Of a DNA stretch of 64,000 nucleotides, positions 1-8,348 are shown one piece after another. Position 1 is the first letter of the stretch; each line of letters opens with the position of its first letter. Position numbers and translations under genes: made by a program. The stretch is taken from the NCBI RefSeq assembly GCF_023566055.1, contig NZ_JALIQP010000006.1, positions 62,001 through 126,000 of the forward strand, written 5' to 3'. The stretch is from Halosolutus amylolyticus. Its GTDB lineage: Archaea; Halobacteriota; Halobacteria; Halobacteriales; Natrialbaceae. The notes under the pieces are model-generated. The model was given only the letters and a program-made list of their open reading frames with translations. It was not told the origin of the DNA and made no database searches.

Positions 1-53
1 ATCGCGAAGATCTCCGTGAGGCTGTAATCCCGGCCACCCGACTCACTGCCCAT
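1..53 (-). CDS. partial CDS, 5' end only, unknown function
   Basis: An ATG on the minus strand at 53 opens a frame reading MGSESGGRDYSLTEIFA that runs off the window start. A TATA-like stretch (about 77-86, read on the minus strand) lies about 27 nt upstream of the ATG, the usual spacing for a leaderless haloarchaeal gene. Only 17 residues are visible, so no family can be assigned. Confidence 0.5.
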   Translation of the reverse strand, partial: MGSESGGRDYSLTEIFA

Positions 54-226
54 ACGTGTATTCAGCGCGTCGACAGGAATAACTGTAGGGGAACCCCGGC
101 AAATCGATCACCGTGTGGCGGTCGGCGTGCACCGATCGGCGTGCCCCGACAGCCGTACGTCGATCGAGTCGGCGACCGTCGAACGCGGTGGGAATTCTTA
201 TCCCGCGACCCGCTCTACCACGGGGT

Positions 227-697
227 ATGGGACTCGAGGTCGAAGCCCCCGCGCCGCCGGAACTGGAGTTCGTCGATCCGAACGAGTACGACGACGCGAC
301 GATCAGCGCCGACGGGACCGACGAGATCGATTACCGCCGGGAGGAACTCCAGGAGTTCCTCGAGGAGGGCGCCTGGGAGGAAGCGTTCGACGAGTGGGTG
401 GCGGACACCGATCTCGAGGAGCGGGAGTACGAGATCGCCCGCGACCTCGACCTCTTCGCGGAGTTCGACTTCTTCTGGGACGACTTCGCCGATCGGGTCG
501 GCTACCACGCCCCGGGTATTCCCGAGGACTGGCAGGCCCGCGAGTACCACCCGGAACTGGACACGTGGGGCACGGTCTCCGCGATCAACGCCGAACTCAC
601 CGAGTTCGGCCAGATCGTCTCCGTCGTCCTCAAGGAAGAGTACATCACCTGGGAAGCCGAGTACGAACCGCCGGAGGACCTGCCGGACTTCGACTGA
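227..697 (+). CDS. conserved acidic hypothetical protein (156 aa)
   Basis: The protein is strongly acidic, soluble (no membrane segment or signal peptide) and rich in Glu/Asp and aromatic residues, with a PPELEFVDP-like N-terminus and a compact helical middle. The ATG at 227 was chosen because a TATA-like TTCTTATCC (193-201) sits about 27 nt upstream; longer upstream starts would pass through that promoter. I do not recognise a functional domain. It stands alone between the divergent partial gene and a convergent zinc-ribbon gene. Function unknown. Confidence 0.75.
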   Translation: MGLEVEAPAPPELEFVDPNEYDDATISADGTDEIDYRREELQEFLEEGAWEEAFDEWVADTDLEEREYEIARDLDLFAEFDFFWDDFADRVGYHAPGIPEDWQAREYHPELDTWGTVSAINAELTEFGQIVSVVLKEEYITWEAEYEPPEDLPDFD

Positions 698-721
698 TCG
701 CGGCGCGACGCCGCCGTCGCA

Positions 722-862
722 CTATTCGCGCGGGACGGCGATATTTTGCAGTTGCACCTCGCAACGCGGGCAGGTTCTCGGCGTGGCCGACGTCGATCGG
801 TACGTGCAGGTCGGACATTCGAAGGTCGGTCGACCGGCTGTGAATGGGTCCGTGTATCCCAT
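722..862 (-). CDS. small rubrerythrin-like zinc-ribbon protein (46 aa)
   Basis: A 46-residue protein with two CxxC knuckles (ECPTC and CPRC) followed by a QNIAVPRE-type tail. This is the layout of the tiny haloarchaeal rubrerythrin-like/DUF7129 zinc ribbons, and a second member lies at 3163-3300. The ATG at 862 is supported by a minus-strand TATA-like CGCTTATG around 886-892, 27 nt upstream. The four cysteines probably bind zinc. The biological role of these proteins is unknown; they may be nucleic-acid or protein adaptors. Confidence 0.7.
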   Translation of the reverse strand: MGYTDPFTAGRPTFECPTCTYRSTSATPRTCPRCEVQLQNIAVPRE

Positions 863-972
863 AGTGGAGGGAGAACCGTTCCCGAGCATAAGCGTTGCCC
901 CAACGCGGTAGTCGACCGTCCAAAAATAGAACGTAGAGGTAGTTACAGAATCGTAATTGGACGATAGTCCAA

Positions 973-1536
973 TTACTCTTCCTTCCTGACCGCCACGATC
1001 GCGAACGTCTCCGGTCGGTCCATCGCAGTCTCGATCTCGAAGCCGGCCGTCTCGAGCTGGTCGACGACGTCGTCGGGGCCGAACCGTTCGTCGAGCGGCG
1101 GTCCGCTCTCCTCGGTGCCGGTCGCAGACCAGTCGACAGTGACGAGTCGACCGCCCGGGCGAAGCACCCGCGCGAGTTCCTCGAACGCCTCGTCCGAGGC
1201 GTACTCGTGGTGGGTCATGTTCGAGTACGCGGCGTCGAGGTGGTCGTTCGCGAACGGCAGCGAGGAGACCTCGGTCGTGACGAATTCGACGTTCTCCGGC
1301 GCGCCTTTCTCCCGGTAGCGATCGTGCATCGCCGACTGGACGTCGACGGCGTAGATCGTCTCGACGAACGGCGCGACGTCGTCGGTGTAGAACCCGGTTC
1401 CCGACCCGAGGTCCGCGACGACGTCGTCCTCGGTCGTCGCGAGCATCGCCACGAGTTCCTCGCGCGAGCAGTACCGGTACCGGGACGGGTCCTCGAGCGC
1501 GTCGGCGCGTTCGATCGGGAAGGTATGAAAGCCCAT
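973..1536 (-). CDS. class I SAM-dependent methyltransferase (187 aa)
   Basis: The Rossmann-fold motif I VVADLGSGTGFYT (about residues 39-51) binds S-adenosylmethionine. An acidic motif II (YAVDVQ) and a post-I LRPGGRLVTVDW strand (about residues 124-135) complete the typical order of small UbiE/Methyltransf_11-type enzymes. There is no signal or membrane segment. Substrate cannot be read from sequence; small molecules are more likely than nucleic acid given the size. A minus-strand TATA-like AAGTATCC around 1559 fits the chosen start. It is divergent from the MFS gene, with the 43-bp repeat array between them. Confidence 0.85.
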   Translation of the reverse strand: MGFHTFPIERADALEDPSRYRYCSREELVAMLATTEDDVVADLGSGTGFYTDDVAPFVETIYAVDVQSAMHDRYREKGAPENVEFVTTEVSSLPFANDHLDAAYSNMTHHEYASDEAFEELARVLRPGGRLVTVDWSATGTEESGPPLDERFGPDDVVDQLETAGFEIETAMDRPETFAIVAVRKEE

Positions 1537-1624
1537 TGCCGGCGCTTGGGGACGAGGATACTTCCACCTTTCTCGACGGCTCTACGTCGGATCGCGTACG
1601 GTCGCGGTTCTCGCCGTCACACAC

Positions 1625-1796
1625 GCGGTTCTCGGCCTTCGCCTCCGAACCGCGCAATCGTTGGATCGCGGTTCTCGGCCTTCGCCTCCGAACCGCGCAA
1701 TCGTTGGATCGCGGTTCTCGGCCTTCGCCTCCGAACCGCGCAATCGTTGGATCGCGGTTCTCGGCCTTCGCCTCCGAACCGCGCAATCGCTGGATT
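1625..1796. repeat. tandem array of four 43-bp units with hairpin potential
   Basis: Four head-to-tail copies begin at 1625, 1668, 1711 and 1754; the first three are identical and the last diverges at its end. Each unit contains 7-bp inverted arms GCGGTTC and GAACCGC (for copy 1, 1625-1631 and 1647-1653). The 43-bp period is not a multiple of three, so frames rotate through it and coding is unlikely. It lies in the divergent gap between the methyltransferase and MFS genes. There are no unique spacers, so it is not a CRISPR array. Confidence 0.9.
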
Positions 1797-1833
1797 CTCG
1801 GCTGCGCGTTCCCTGACACCGAGACGAACGTCC

Positions 1834-3079
1834 ATGGCGGTTCCCGAGTCGGTCCGGCGGTACGCCCACCTCGACGTCCTGGTCCTGACCGCGTCGATCT
1901 GGTTTCTCGCGAAGTTCGTCCGGTACGCCTTCCCGCCGCTGTTCGGTCCCTTCCAGGACAGCTACGGCGTCTCGAACGCGACGCTCGGGACTGCCTTTAC
2001 CGGATTCATGCTGGTCTACGCGGCGATGCAGTTCCCGTCCGGAATGCTCGCCGATCGCCTCGGCTCCGTCACGGTCATCACGACAGGGGCGCTTGTGGCG
2101 GCGATCGCCGGCCTCGCGCTCGTCGTCGACTCGCCGTTCGTCGTGCTGGTCGGGGCCATGCTCGTGATGGGTGCCGGAACTGGCGCGCACAAGACCGTGG
2201 CCGTCCGGTTGCTCTCGACGGCCTATCCCGCGCGGACGGGTCGCGCACTCGGCGTCCTCGACACCTTCGGCGCGTTCGGCGGCGTGGTCGCCCCGGCCGC
2301 GGTCGTCGCCGTCGCCGGCCTGTCGTTCGCGTTCGGCGAGAACTGGCGAGCGATCTTCCTCGGAACCGGCGTGGTCGGCCTCGCGCTCGCCGTCTCGTTC
2401 CGGTACAGGGTCGCCGAGCGGGTGCCTGGCGAGGCCGAGGGAGACGCGGCCACGGGGCTCGGCCCGGGGACGATCGGCCAGTACGCGACGCTCTTTCGCG
2501 ATCGGCGATTCTCGCTGTTCGCGCTCGTGACCGTCCTGTTCTCGTTCACCTACAACGGCCTGGTCGCGTTCGCGCCCCTGTATCTCACGCAGGAGGCGGG
2601 CCTCGCCCCCTCGACCGCGAGCCTGCTCTACAGTGCGCTCTTCCTCGCGAGCCTCGTGCAACTGGTGACCGGCGACCTCAGCGATCGGGTCGGGACCCTG
2701 CCGCTGATCGTCGGGACGCTCGTGCTCGCCTCGATCGCGCTGGCCGGTTTCGTCTCGCTCACCGGGACCGCCAATCCCGTCCTGCTCGGCGGCACCCTCG
2801 TCGCCGCCGGAGTGGGTGCCCCACGGGTACCGACCCGTCCGGGGCGCGTACCTGATGGCGGCGATCCCGGACGACGTCGCCGGCGGGGGACTGGGAATCG
2901 TCCGGACGGTCCTGATGGGGGCCGGCGCGATCGCGCCCGCGATCGTGGGCACGCTGTCGGAAACCGCAGGCTTCCGGCCCGCGTTCTGGCTCCTCACCGC
3001 GTCGGTCGTCGCGGCGACGGTCCTCGCAGTGGGCCTATGGGCGCTCGAGGCCGATCGAGACGGCCGGGCCGATCGATAG
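1834..3079 (+). pseudogene. MFS transporter with an internal frameshift
   Basis: From ATG 1834 the frame encodes a typical 12-helix major facilitator: hydrophobic helices, the loop 2-3 signature GMLADRLGS, and a second-half counterpart GDLSDRVGTLP. At about 2812-2822, in a run GTGGGTGCCCC, the frame changes: the original frame becomes low-complexity Arg/Pro-rich, while the +1 frame resumes a good transporter C-terminus (PHGYRPVRGAYLM, then two helices) ending at 3079. Removing one G from the run restores a single reading frame of about 414 residues. It is either a genuine recent pseudogene or a base-call error. Substrate unknown. Confidence 0.8.
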
Positions 3080-3162
3080 TCGAGGCCGCGGAACGGCCGT
3101 CGTCACCGGGCGCGAGCGGTAACCGAGACAAGAGTTATTGTTCCGCAGACGTATGGTACAGT

Positions 3163-3300
3163 ATGACACTCGCAGAGCCACGCGAGGACGAGTACGAGTG
3201 CGTCCAGTGTGGCCGGCGAGAGACCGCCGTCGACGCGTTGCTGTCGACCTGTCGGCGGTGCGGGGGCGAGATGCGAAACGTCGAGTTGATTCAGGAGTAG
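3163..3300 (+). CDS. small rubrerythrin-like zinc-ribbon protein (45 aa)
   Basis: A 45-residue protein with ECVQCG and CRRCGG knuckles and a GEMRNVELIQE tail, a paralogue of the protein at 722-862 (DUF7129-like family). Four cysteines are placed to bind one zinc. ATG 3163 was chosen; the ATG at 3152 is in another frame. It stands between the broken MFS gene and the cupin, all on the plus strand, but spacing suggests its own transcript. Function unknown. Confidence 0.75.
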   Translation: MTLAEPREDEYECVQCGRRETAVDALLSTCRRCGGEMRNVELIQE

Positions 3301-3377
3301 CCGAGGTGTCGTCGTGGCCCGCGCCGACCGGGAGTGGCCACACCAGTTTTTTGCTGGCGGTCGTGGAAGCTCGACCC

Positions 3378-3749
3378 ATGCACAAACTCGTGAATATCGA
3401 CGGCGTCGAGCCACTCGACCTCGAAGACGTCGATCCGTCGTTGCTTCCGATCGGTCCCGAACTCGAGCCCGATCGGATGCGCCCGAGCGTCTGGGAGTAC
3501 GAACGCGGTGCGGAGAACACGTTCCACCGCCAGGCCGAGCAAGAGGAACTCTACGTCGTCCTCGAGGGTACCCTCGAGGTCACGATCGAACGCGACGACG
3601 AGCGCGACGTCGTCGAGTTGACCGTCAACGACGTCCTCGTCGTCCCACCAGGAGCGTGGCGACAGTTGAAGGCGATCGAGGACAGTCGGGTCCTCGTCGT
3701 CGGCGCTCCCAACGTCGCGGACGACGCGATCACTGAAACGGAGGAGTAG
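3378..3749 (+). CDS. cupin-domain protein (123 aa)
   Basis: A single-domain cupin. The conserved double-stranded beta-helix strands are visible as a TFHRQAEQEELYVVLEG segment (motif 1, about residues 47-63) and a VNDVLVVPPGAWRQLKA segment (motif 2, about 80-97). The first metal-binding motif keeps one His and a Glu pair, so metal binding is possible. Small haloarchaeal cupins of this type are unassigned; sugar-isomerase-like or sensory roles are known in the family. It converges on the actin-like gene, with stop codons six bases apart. Confidence 0.8.
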   Translation: MHKLVNIDGVEPLDLEDVDPSLLPIGPELEPDRMRPSVWEYERGAENTFHRQAEQEELYVVLEGTLEVTIERDDERDVVELTVNDVLVVPPGAWRQLKAIEDSRVLVVGAPNVADDAITETEE

Positions 3750-3755
3750 TCCGGC

Positions 3756-6700
3756 CTATCCGTCGAGGGAGACCGCGATCCCGAGCAACGCCAGCCCGAA
3801 CACGACCGCGACGCCGCCGACGATCGTGGTTCCGGCGAGCGCGACGGCGCCACCGGCGACGACGCCGGCACCGCCACCGCCCGCGAGCGCCGACGCCGAG
3901 AGCGAGGCGGTCCCGTCCGTGCCGCGCTCCAGGGCTTCGAGGTCGGCCCGAAGGGCCTCGAGTTCGTCCCGGGTCTGTGCCCTGTCACTCCCGTCTTCGA
4001 CCGCTGAAAGCCGATCGTGGACGCTCGCGAGCCGATCGTCCAGCGCGTCGACGGTGGTCGCCAGGTCGTCGACCGTCGACTCGAGCGACCTGACGGCCGT
4101 CTCGTCGGCTACCGACGCAACCGTCGTCGTGAGACCGTCGACCTCGGACGACAGCCGATCGAGGCGCTCGCCGTGCTCGACCAGTTCGTGGTCATCCGCG
4201 GGCAGGTCAGCGACGGTCTCCGAGAGCCGATCCTGGGCCGCCCGGAGCGACTCGAGGTCGGCCGCCACGTCCTCGACCTCGCTCGCGACGGCATCGACGT
4301 CGGCCGCCACGTCCTCGACCTCGCTCGCGACGGCATCGACGTCGGCCGCCACGTCCTCGACCTCGCTCGCGACGGCATCGACGTCGGCCGCCACGTCCTC
4401 GACCGCCGACTCGTCGACCCGCGTCTCGAGTCGAGACGAGAGGTCGTCCGCTCGCGACTCGATCGACTCGACAGTATCCGCGAGGGCCGCCAGGTCGGCC
4501 TCGAGCGTCGATCGAACCTCGTCGATCGATGCCTCGGTCTCGACTCGCGCGTCGGCGACCCGGTCGTCGAGGTCGGTCCGCACGCCGTCGACTCGCTCGT
4601 CGAGGTCACCTCGAAGGTCGTCGACGTGTGCCTCGAGGTCGTCACGAACGTCGGTGACCCGATCGTCGATCGTCGTTTCGAGCGTGCCGATGCGCTCCCC
4701 CAGATCGTCCTCGGTCTCGGCCAGTCGCTCCTCGATCGCGCTCACGTCGGCCACGATCGACTCGAGGTCCGCCGTCACCGACTCGATCGTCGCTCGCTGG
4801 TCGTCGATCGACTCCTGGAGGGCCGCGACGTCGGCCTCCGTGGCGGCCGCCGCCTCGATCGCGTCCACGGCGTCGGCGACCTCCTCGAGATCGGCCGCGA
4901 GCGTAGAGACGTCCGCCGTCACCGACTCCAGCGACTCGGTCAGTTCCGCGTGTTCGCCCTCGATCGTCTCGAGGTTCGTCGCGATCGCATCGACCCGGTC
5001 CGCGTCGGCCGTCTCGGCCGCGAGGTCGTCGATCCTGCCGCGGACGCCGTCGATCGTCTCCCGAACGTCGTCGAGGTCCGCTTCGAGCGCGTCGGTGGTA
5101 GTCGAGAGGTCGGTCTCGACGACCTCGACGCGCTCGTCGGTCGTCTCGAGATCGGACGCGACGTCGTCGACGCGATCGTCGACCGAATCGCGGAGGTCGG
5201 CGAGTCGATCGTCGGTCCGGGCCGACAGGTCGTCGAGCCGTTCCGAGACGCCCGTGATCCGGGTCGACTCTTCCTCGAGTCGACCGGCCAGGCCCTCGAC
5301 GCGCGTGTCGACCCGGTCCAGTTCGTCGCCGAGGGTGACGAGTTCCTCGTCGAGCCCCGTGACCGTCTCCTCGACGTCGTCGAGGTCGCTCTCCGACGCG
5401 GCGTCGGCCGCGAGTTCGGCCAGGTCGTCGCGCAGGGCACCGGCCCGATCCTCGAGGGACGCGGTCCGATCGGCGACGTCCTCGAGGTCCGTCGCGAGGT
5501 CCGCGAGCCGATCGTCGAGGACGGCCCGTTCGTCGGCCGCGTCCGCGGACGTCTCTGCGAGGGCGTCGACCTCCGATTCGATCGTCTCGATCCCCGATTC
5601 GATCGCCCCGACGTCGCCGTCGAGATCGGCGAACGCTTCCGACAGCGCGTCCAGTTCGTCCTCGAGTTCGGTGACGGTCTCTTCGCTCGCGTGACTGGCG
5701 CTCTCCGCTTCGACGTCCGTGAGGTCGTCGGCGAACGCCTCGAGTCGGTCCTCGAGGGCCGCGAGTTCCTCGACGGAGGGCGACCGTTCCTCGACGTACT
5801 CGATCTCGTCGGCGAGCCGATCGACGTCCTCGCCGACCGCCTCGATCTCCGCGTCGCGGTTCGCGAGCCGATCGAACAGCTGGTCGATCGCGTCGTCGGC
5901 CCTGTCGTGGTCCGCCTCGGCGGCGAGCGAGTCGTCGAACGAGAGCGACGTCTGGCCGCCGTCGTCGGTCCTGCCCGTGGCTCCAGTCGATTCCGCCGTC
6001 GTGCCGTCGGTGGTTCCGCTGGTGGTGTCGACAGCAGTCGCGTCGTTCGCGGGCGTCGACTCGTCCCAGGTGACGTCGTCGAACGCGTCGACCTCGTCGG
6101 CCGCGGCCGCGAGAGCACCCCTGGCGGCGCTTGCGGCGGGGTCGTCCGCGAGCCGGACGCCGCGAATCGAGAACGGCAGGGTTCCCGCGTCGAACCGCCC
6201 GCCCACGAGGTACTCGATCCCCTCGGTCGCGCCGTCGCCGGCGACCGCGATCGGGACCGCCAGTCCCTCCTGGACGTCGCTCGCGTCCGCCTCGGCGGCG
6301 ATCGCCTCGACCAGGTCGCCGACGAGCGCGTCGTGTGCGGCCGCCAGGGCGCTTTCGACCTCGCCGGTCGCCGCCTCCGGATCGAGCACGAACTCCTCGA
6401 GGACGCCCGCGATCTCGGATCGAGCGTGTCCGGTCTCGTTCGCCGCCTCCTGGACGATCCACTCGCTGCCCTTCGCAAGCGAGAACGCGAGCACCGGGAC
6501 GCCGTAGTACGCGAGCGCGACACTCGTCGTCTGGGACTCGATGCAGACCCCGAGCCCGGTGTAGTTGTCCGCCGCGAGTTGATCGTAGACGACGGCGAAC
6601 CCCTTGCTGACAGGCGTCGCCTCGGCCGCGCGGTCCGTCAGGGCGGACGCGACGGCGTCGCGATGGGTCTCCCCCGTCGCGGCGGCGTCGACGACCGTTC

Positions 6701-7049
6701 CGGGCGTCGTATAGCAGAGCGGTCCGCTCGCCGACTCCCCCAGGAGATCGTCGACGACGGCCGCGAGCGCGGGTTCCGCGTAGTCGTCGTCGACGAGCAG
6801 CCCGTTCGAGAACAGCGGCTCCGGCGTCTCCCCCGTCGCGTCGGCGACGGTTCTCGCGTCCGTCCCCACGACGTACGTCGTCCCGTCCCGATCGACGGTA
6901 CGGGCGTCACCCCCAGCGAATCCCGCCGCGTCGAGCGCCGACTCGTCGGCGGGAAGGACGACCGACGGCACCGACTCGATCGTCGGGTCCGCCCCGGTGT
7001 CGGTGGCCGATCGGATCGCCCCTAGTCCGATATCGAGACCGTATCCCAT
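3756..7049 (-). CDS. actin/MreB-like ATPase domain fused to long coiled coil and C-terminal membrane anchor (1097 aa)
   Basis: Residues 1-320 show the actin-fold order: phosphate-1 loop GLDIGLGAIRSA (4-15), an MreB-like ESVPSVV strand (25-31), phosphate-2 region CIESQTTSVALA (169-180) and an adenosine motif VAGDGATEGIEYLVGG (269-284). A Ser/Thr-rich linker (about 330-370) leads to some 650 residues of Glu/Asp/Ala/Leu heptad repeats, strongly predicted coiled coil, and a Gly/Ala-rich hydrophobic C-terminus (about 1055-1095) able to span or anchor in the membrane. Known haloarchaeal actins (salactin, volactin) are, as I recall, much shorter, so this is a filament-plus-rod architecture. The ATG at 7049 was preferred over an upstream GTG at 7112. 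The exact partner or process (shape, polarity, partitioning) is not shown by sequence. Confidence 0.85.
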   Translation of the reverse strand: MGYGLDIGLGAIRSATDTGADPTIESVPSVVLPADESALDAAGFAGGDARTVDRDGTTYVVGTDARTVADATGETPEPLFSNGLLVDDDYAEPALAAVVDDLLGESASGPLCYTTPGTVVDAAATGETHRDAVASALTDRAAEATPVSKGFAVVYDQLAADNYTGLGVCIESQTTSVALAYYGVPVLAFSLAKGSEWIVQEAANETGHARSEIAGVLEEFVLDPEAATGEVESALAAAHDALVGDLVEAIAAEADASDVQEGLAVPIAVAGDGATEGIEYLVGGRFDAGTLPFSIRGVRLADDPAASAARGALAAAADEVDAFDDVTWDESTPANDATAVDTTSGTTDGTTAESTGATGRTDDGGQTSLSFDDSLAAEADHDRADDAIDQLFDRLANRDAEIEAVGEDVDRLADEIEYVEERSPSVEELAALEDRLEAFADDLTDVEAESASHASEETVTELEDELDALSEAFADLDGDVGAIESGIETIESEVDALAETSADAADERAVLDDRLADLATDLEDVADRTASLEDRAGALRDDLAELAADAASESDLDDVEETVTGLDEELVTLGDELDRVDTRVEGLAGRLEEESTRITGVSERLDDLSARTDDRLADLRDSVDDRVDDVASDLETTDERVEVVETDLSTTTDALEADLDDVRETIDGVRGRIDDLAAETADADRVDAIATNLETIEGEHAELTESLESVTADVSTLAADLEEVADAVDAIEAAAATEADVAALQESIDDQRATIESVTADLESIVADVSAIEERLAETEDDLGERIGTLETTIDDRVTDVRDDLEAHVDDLRGDLDERVDGVRTDLDDRVADARVETEASIDEVRSTLEADLAALADTVESIESRADDLSSRLETRVDESAVEDVAADVDAVASEVEDVAADVDAVASEVEDVAADVDAVASEVEDVAADLESLRAAQDRLSETVADLPADDHELVEHGERLDRLSSEVDGLTTTVASVADETAVRSLESTVDDLATTVDALDDRLASVHDRLSAVEDGSDRAQTRDELEALRADLEALERGTDGTASLSASALAGGGGAGVVAGGAVALAGTTIVGGVAVVFGLALLGIAVSLDG
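4261..4404 (-). repeat. 42-bp in-frame repeats inside the coiled coil
   Basis: Three perfect 42-bp copies start at 4261, 4303 and 4345, and a partial fourth runs to about 4404. Each encodes a 14-residue unit (DVAADVDAVASEVE), equal to two heptads, so copy number can change without breaking the coiled coil. Complete DNA identity, including third positions, implies recent slippage or unequal exchange. Confidence 0.95.
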
Positions 7050-7149
7050 GGCGACCGAGACCGAGACCACCCTCTTGGAACTTTGGGCCGGAGTACCAGA
7101 ATTGAAAACCACGGCAGGGCACCGATCGCGTTCACCGACTGCGAACCGC

Positions 7150-7992
7150 TCACTCTGGATCCGCGGACGGCGCGGTGATCGGATCGCCGATCGTCACCCC
7201 GTCGCCCACCGACAGCGTCGATCCCCACGACGACTCGGGGACGCGCGTGTTGATCATCAGGCGGAAGTAGTGATCGAACCAGTCGGTGGCCGCCCAGTCG
7301 GGAAGCGTCTCCTCGCGACGCTCGACGAACGTCTCCCTGAATCCCGCCGTCTCCTCGCCTGTATCGGGGTCGCGCGACGGAACGACGCACCGCTGACACG
7401 GGTTCACGCCGTACAGGGGCGTCGCGCCGACGTCGAACGGGACGACCCGGCCCGGCCGATCGTACAACCGGTCCTCCCAGAACGCCGGGACGCCGTCGAC
7501 GACGAGGTTCGGTCGCAGTCGTCGGCACATCTCCGCGGCGTCGATACCGTCGTACCACGACGCGACCGTTTCGAGGGTGCGCTGGGCGATGACCGTCGGA
7601 CCGGACGCGTCCTCGTCGTCCGGATGGCCGCCCTCGTCGTCGCGCACGAGTTCGACCGGGTAGCCGAAGACGTCCGAGAGCCACGACGCGAAACAGTCCC
7701 GATCGAGTTCGAGGTGGAACGTGCGGGCCTCGTCGTCGTCGGGTCCGGTGACGGCGACGGTCTCGCGGTCGAGGTCGTACTCCGTCTCGAGTTCGTGGAT
7801 ACGGCGCTCGCGCTTGCCGTTGACGTAGGCGTCGAGGGGGTTCTCCGCGAGGGACTCGCGTTTCGTGCTCTCGACGATCGCGTACCGCCGATCCCACTCG
7901 AGACCGCCGTTCTCGACGATCGTCGCCGACTGGGTGGTCGTCGCGTCGAGTGACTTGATCGGGTGGACGCGAATCCGGTCGAGGCGTGCCAT
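7150..7992 (-). CDS. MOSC-domain protein, YcbX/mARC-like (280 aa)
   Basis: The N-terminal MOSC_N beta-barrel (RVHPIKSLDA, about residues 6-15) is followed by a MOSC core with the hallmark cysteine in a GVNPCQRCVVPSRDP segment (about residue 215) that ligates molybdenum cofactor in the mARC/YcbX family. It probably takes part in reduction of N-hydroxylated compounds or Moco sulfur handling, with an unknown electron donor. The start at 7992 (MARLDRIRVHP) rather than 8031 is supported by a minus-strand TATA-like CAATAAACC around 8012-8020, exactly 27 nt upstream. Confidence 0.85.
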   Translation of the reverse strand: MARLDRIRVHPIKSLDATTTQSATIVENGGLEWDRRYAIVESTKRESLAENPLDAYVNGKRERRIHELETEYDLDRETVAVTGPDDDEARTFHLELDRDCFASWLSDVFGYPVELVRDDEGGHPDDEDASGPTVIAQRTLETVASWYDGIDAAEMCRRLRPNLVVDGVPAFWEDRLYDRPGRVVPFDVGATPLYGVNPCQRCVVPSRDPDTGEETAGFRETFVERREETLPDWAATDWFDHYFRLMINTRVPESSWGSTLSVGDGVTIGDPITAPSADPE

Positions 7993-8315
7993 GACCGCTG
8001 GTCCACCACCCTCCGGTTTATTGCTGTCCATTCCGATCGGGCGGGCGGTTGCCCCGTCGACCGATGAGAGCGGTGGTCGACTTCGATCGTCGGGCGAGAG
8101 TAGAAGCGGAGGAGCACGGAACCGGACGAGGTCGAAGGCGGAAGAGATCGTGATTAGAATTTATTCTGATGTGAGTACACGTAGATACCTATCCGATCAC
8201 ATATCATTATTCGAGAGATTACGAATCGCGTATTCAAACCGTAACACCCGTAGTACGGACATACACCACACTGTGGCTGGGTAAGAAGTGACACACACAG
8301 AGCAAAATCCCTCAT

Positions 8316-8323
8316 GTTTATAC
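8316..8323 (+). promoter_or_regulatory. TATA-like box of the PEP carboxykinase gene in an AT-richer 317-bp gap
   Basis: GTTTATAC lies about 28 nt before the pckA ATG at 8349, implying a leaderless transcript. The gap 7993-8348 is AT-richer than the surroundings, particularly 8150-8320, and contains no convincing gene. That base composition suits a regulated promoter for a gluconeogenic enzyme. Confidence 0.65.
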
Positions 8324-8348
8324 ATCAGTGCGGTGGCCAGTCAAGTAT

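Noticed and set aside
1625-1796. CRISPR array
   Set aside because: Units are strictly head to tail with no unique spacers and no cas genes are nearby.
722-1819. Long minus-strand frame across the methyltransferase promoter and 43-bp repeats
   Set aside because: It stays open only because the repeat array and high G+C lack stops. It is Arg-rich, in the wrong frame for the methyltransferase, and only its last 46 codons form a real gene.
3826-7025. Very long plus-strand frames opposite the actin/coiled-coil gene
   Set aside because: Ser/Arg-rich or Arg/Val-rich translations that mirror the Glu/Asp/Ala repeat of the real minus-strand gene; the motif-bearing minus strand explains the DNA.
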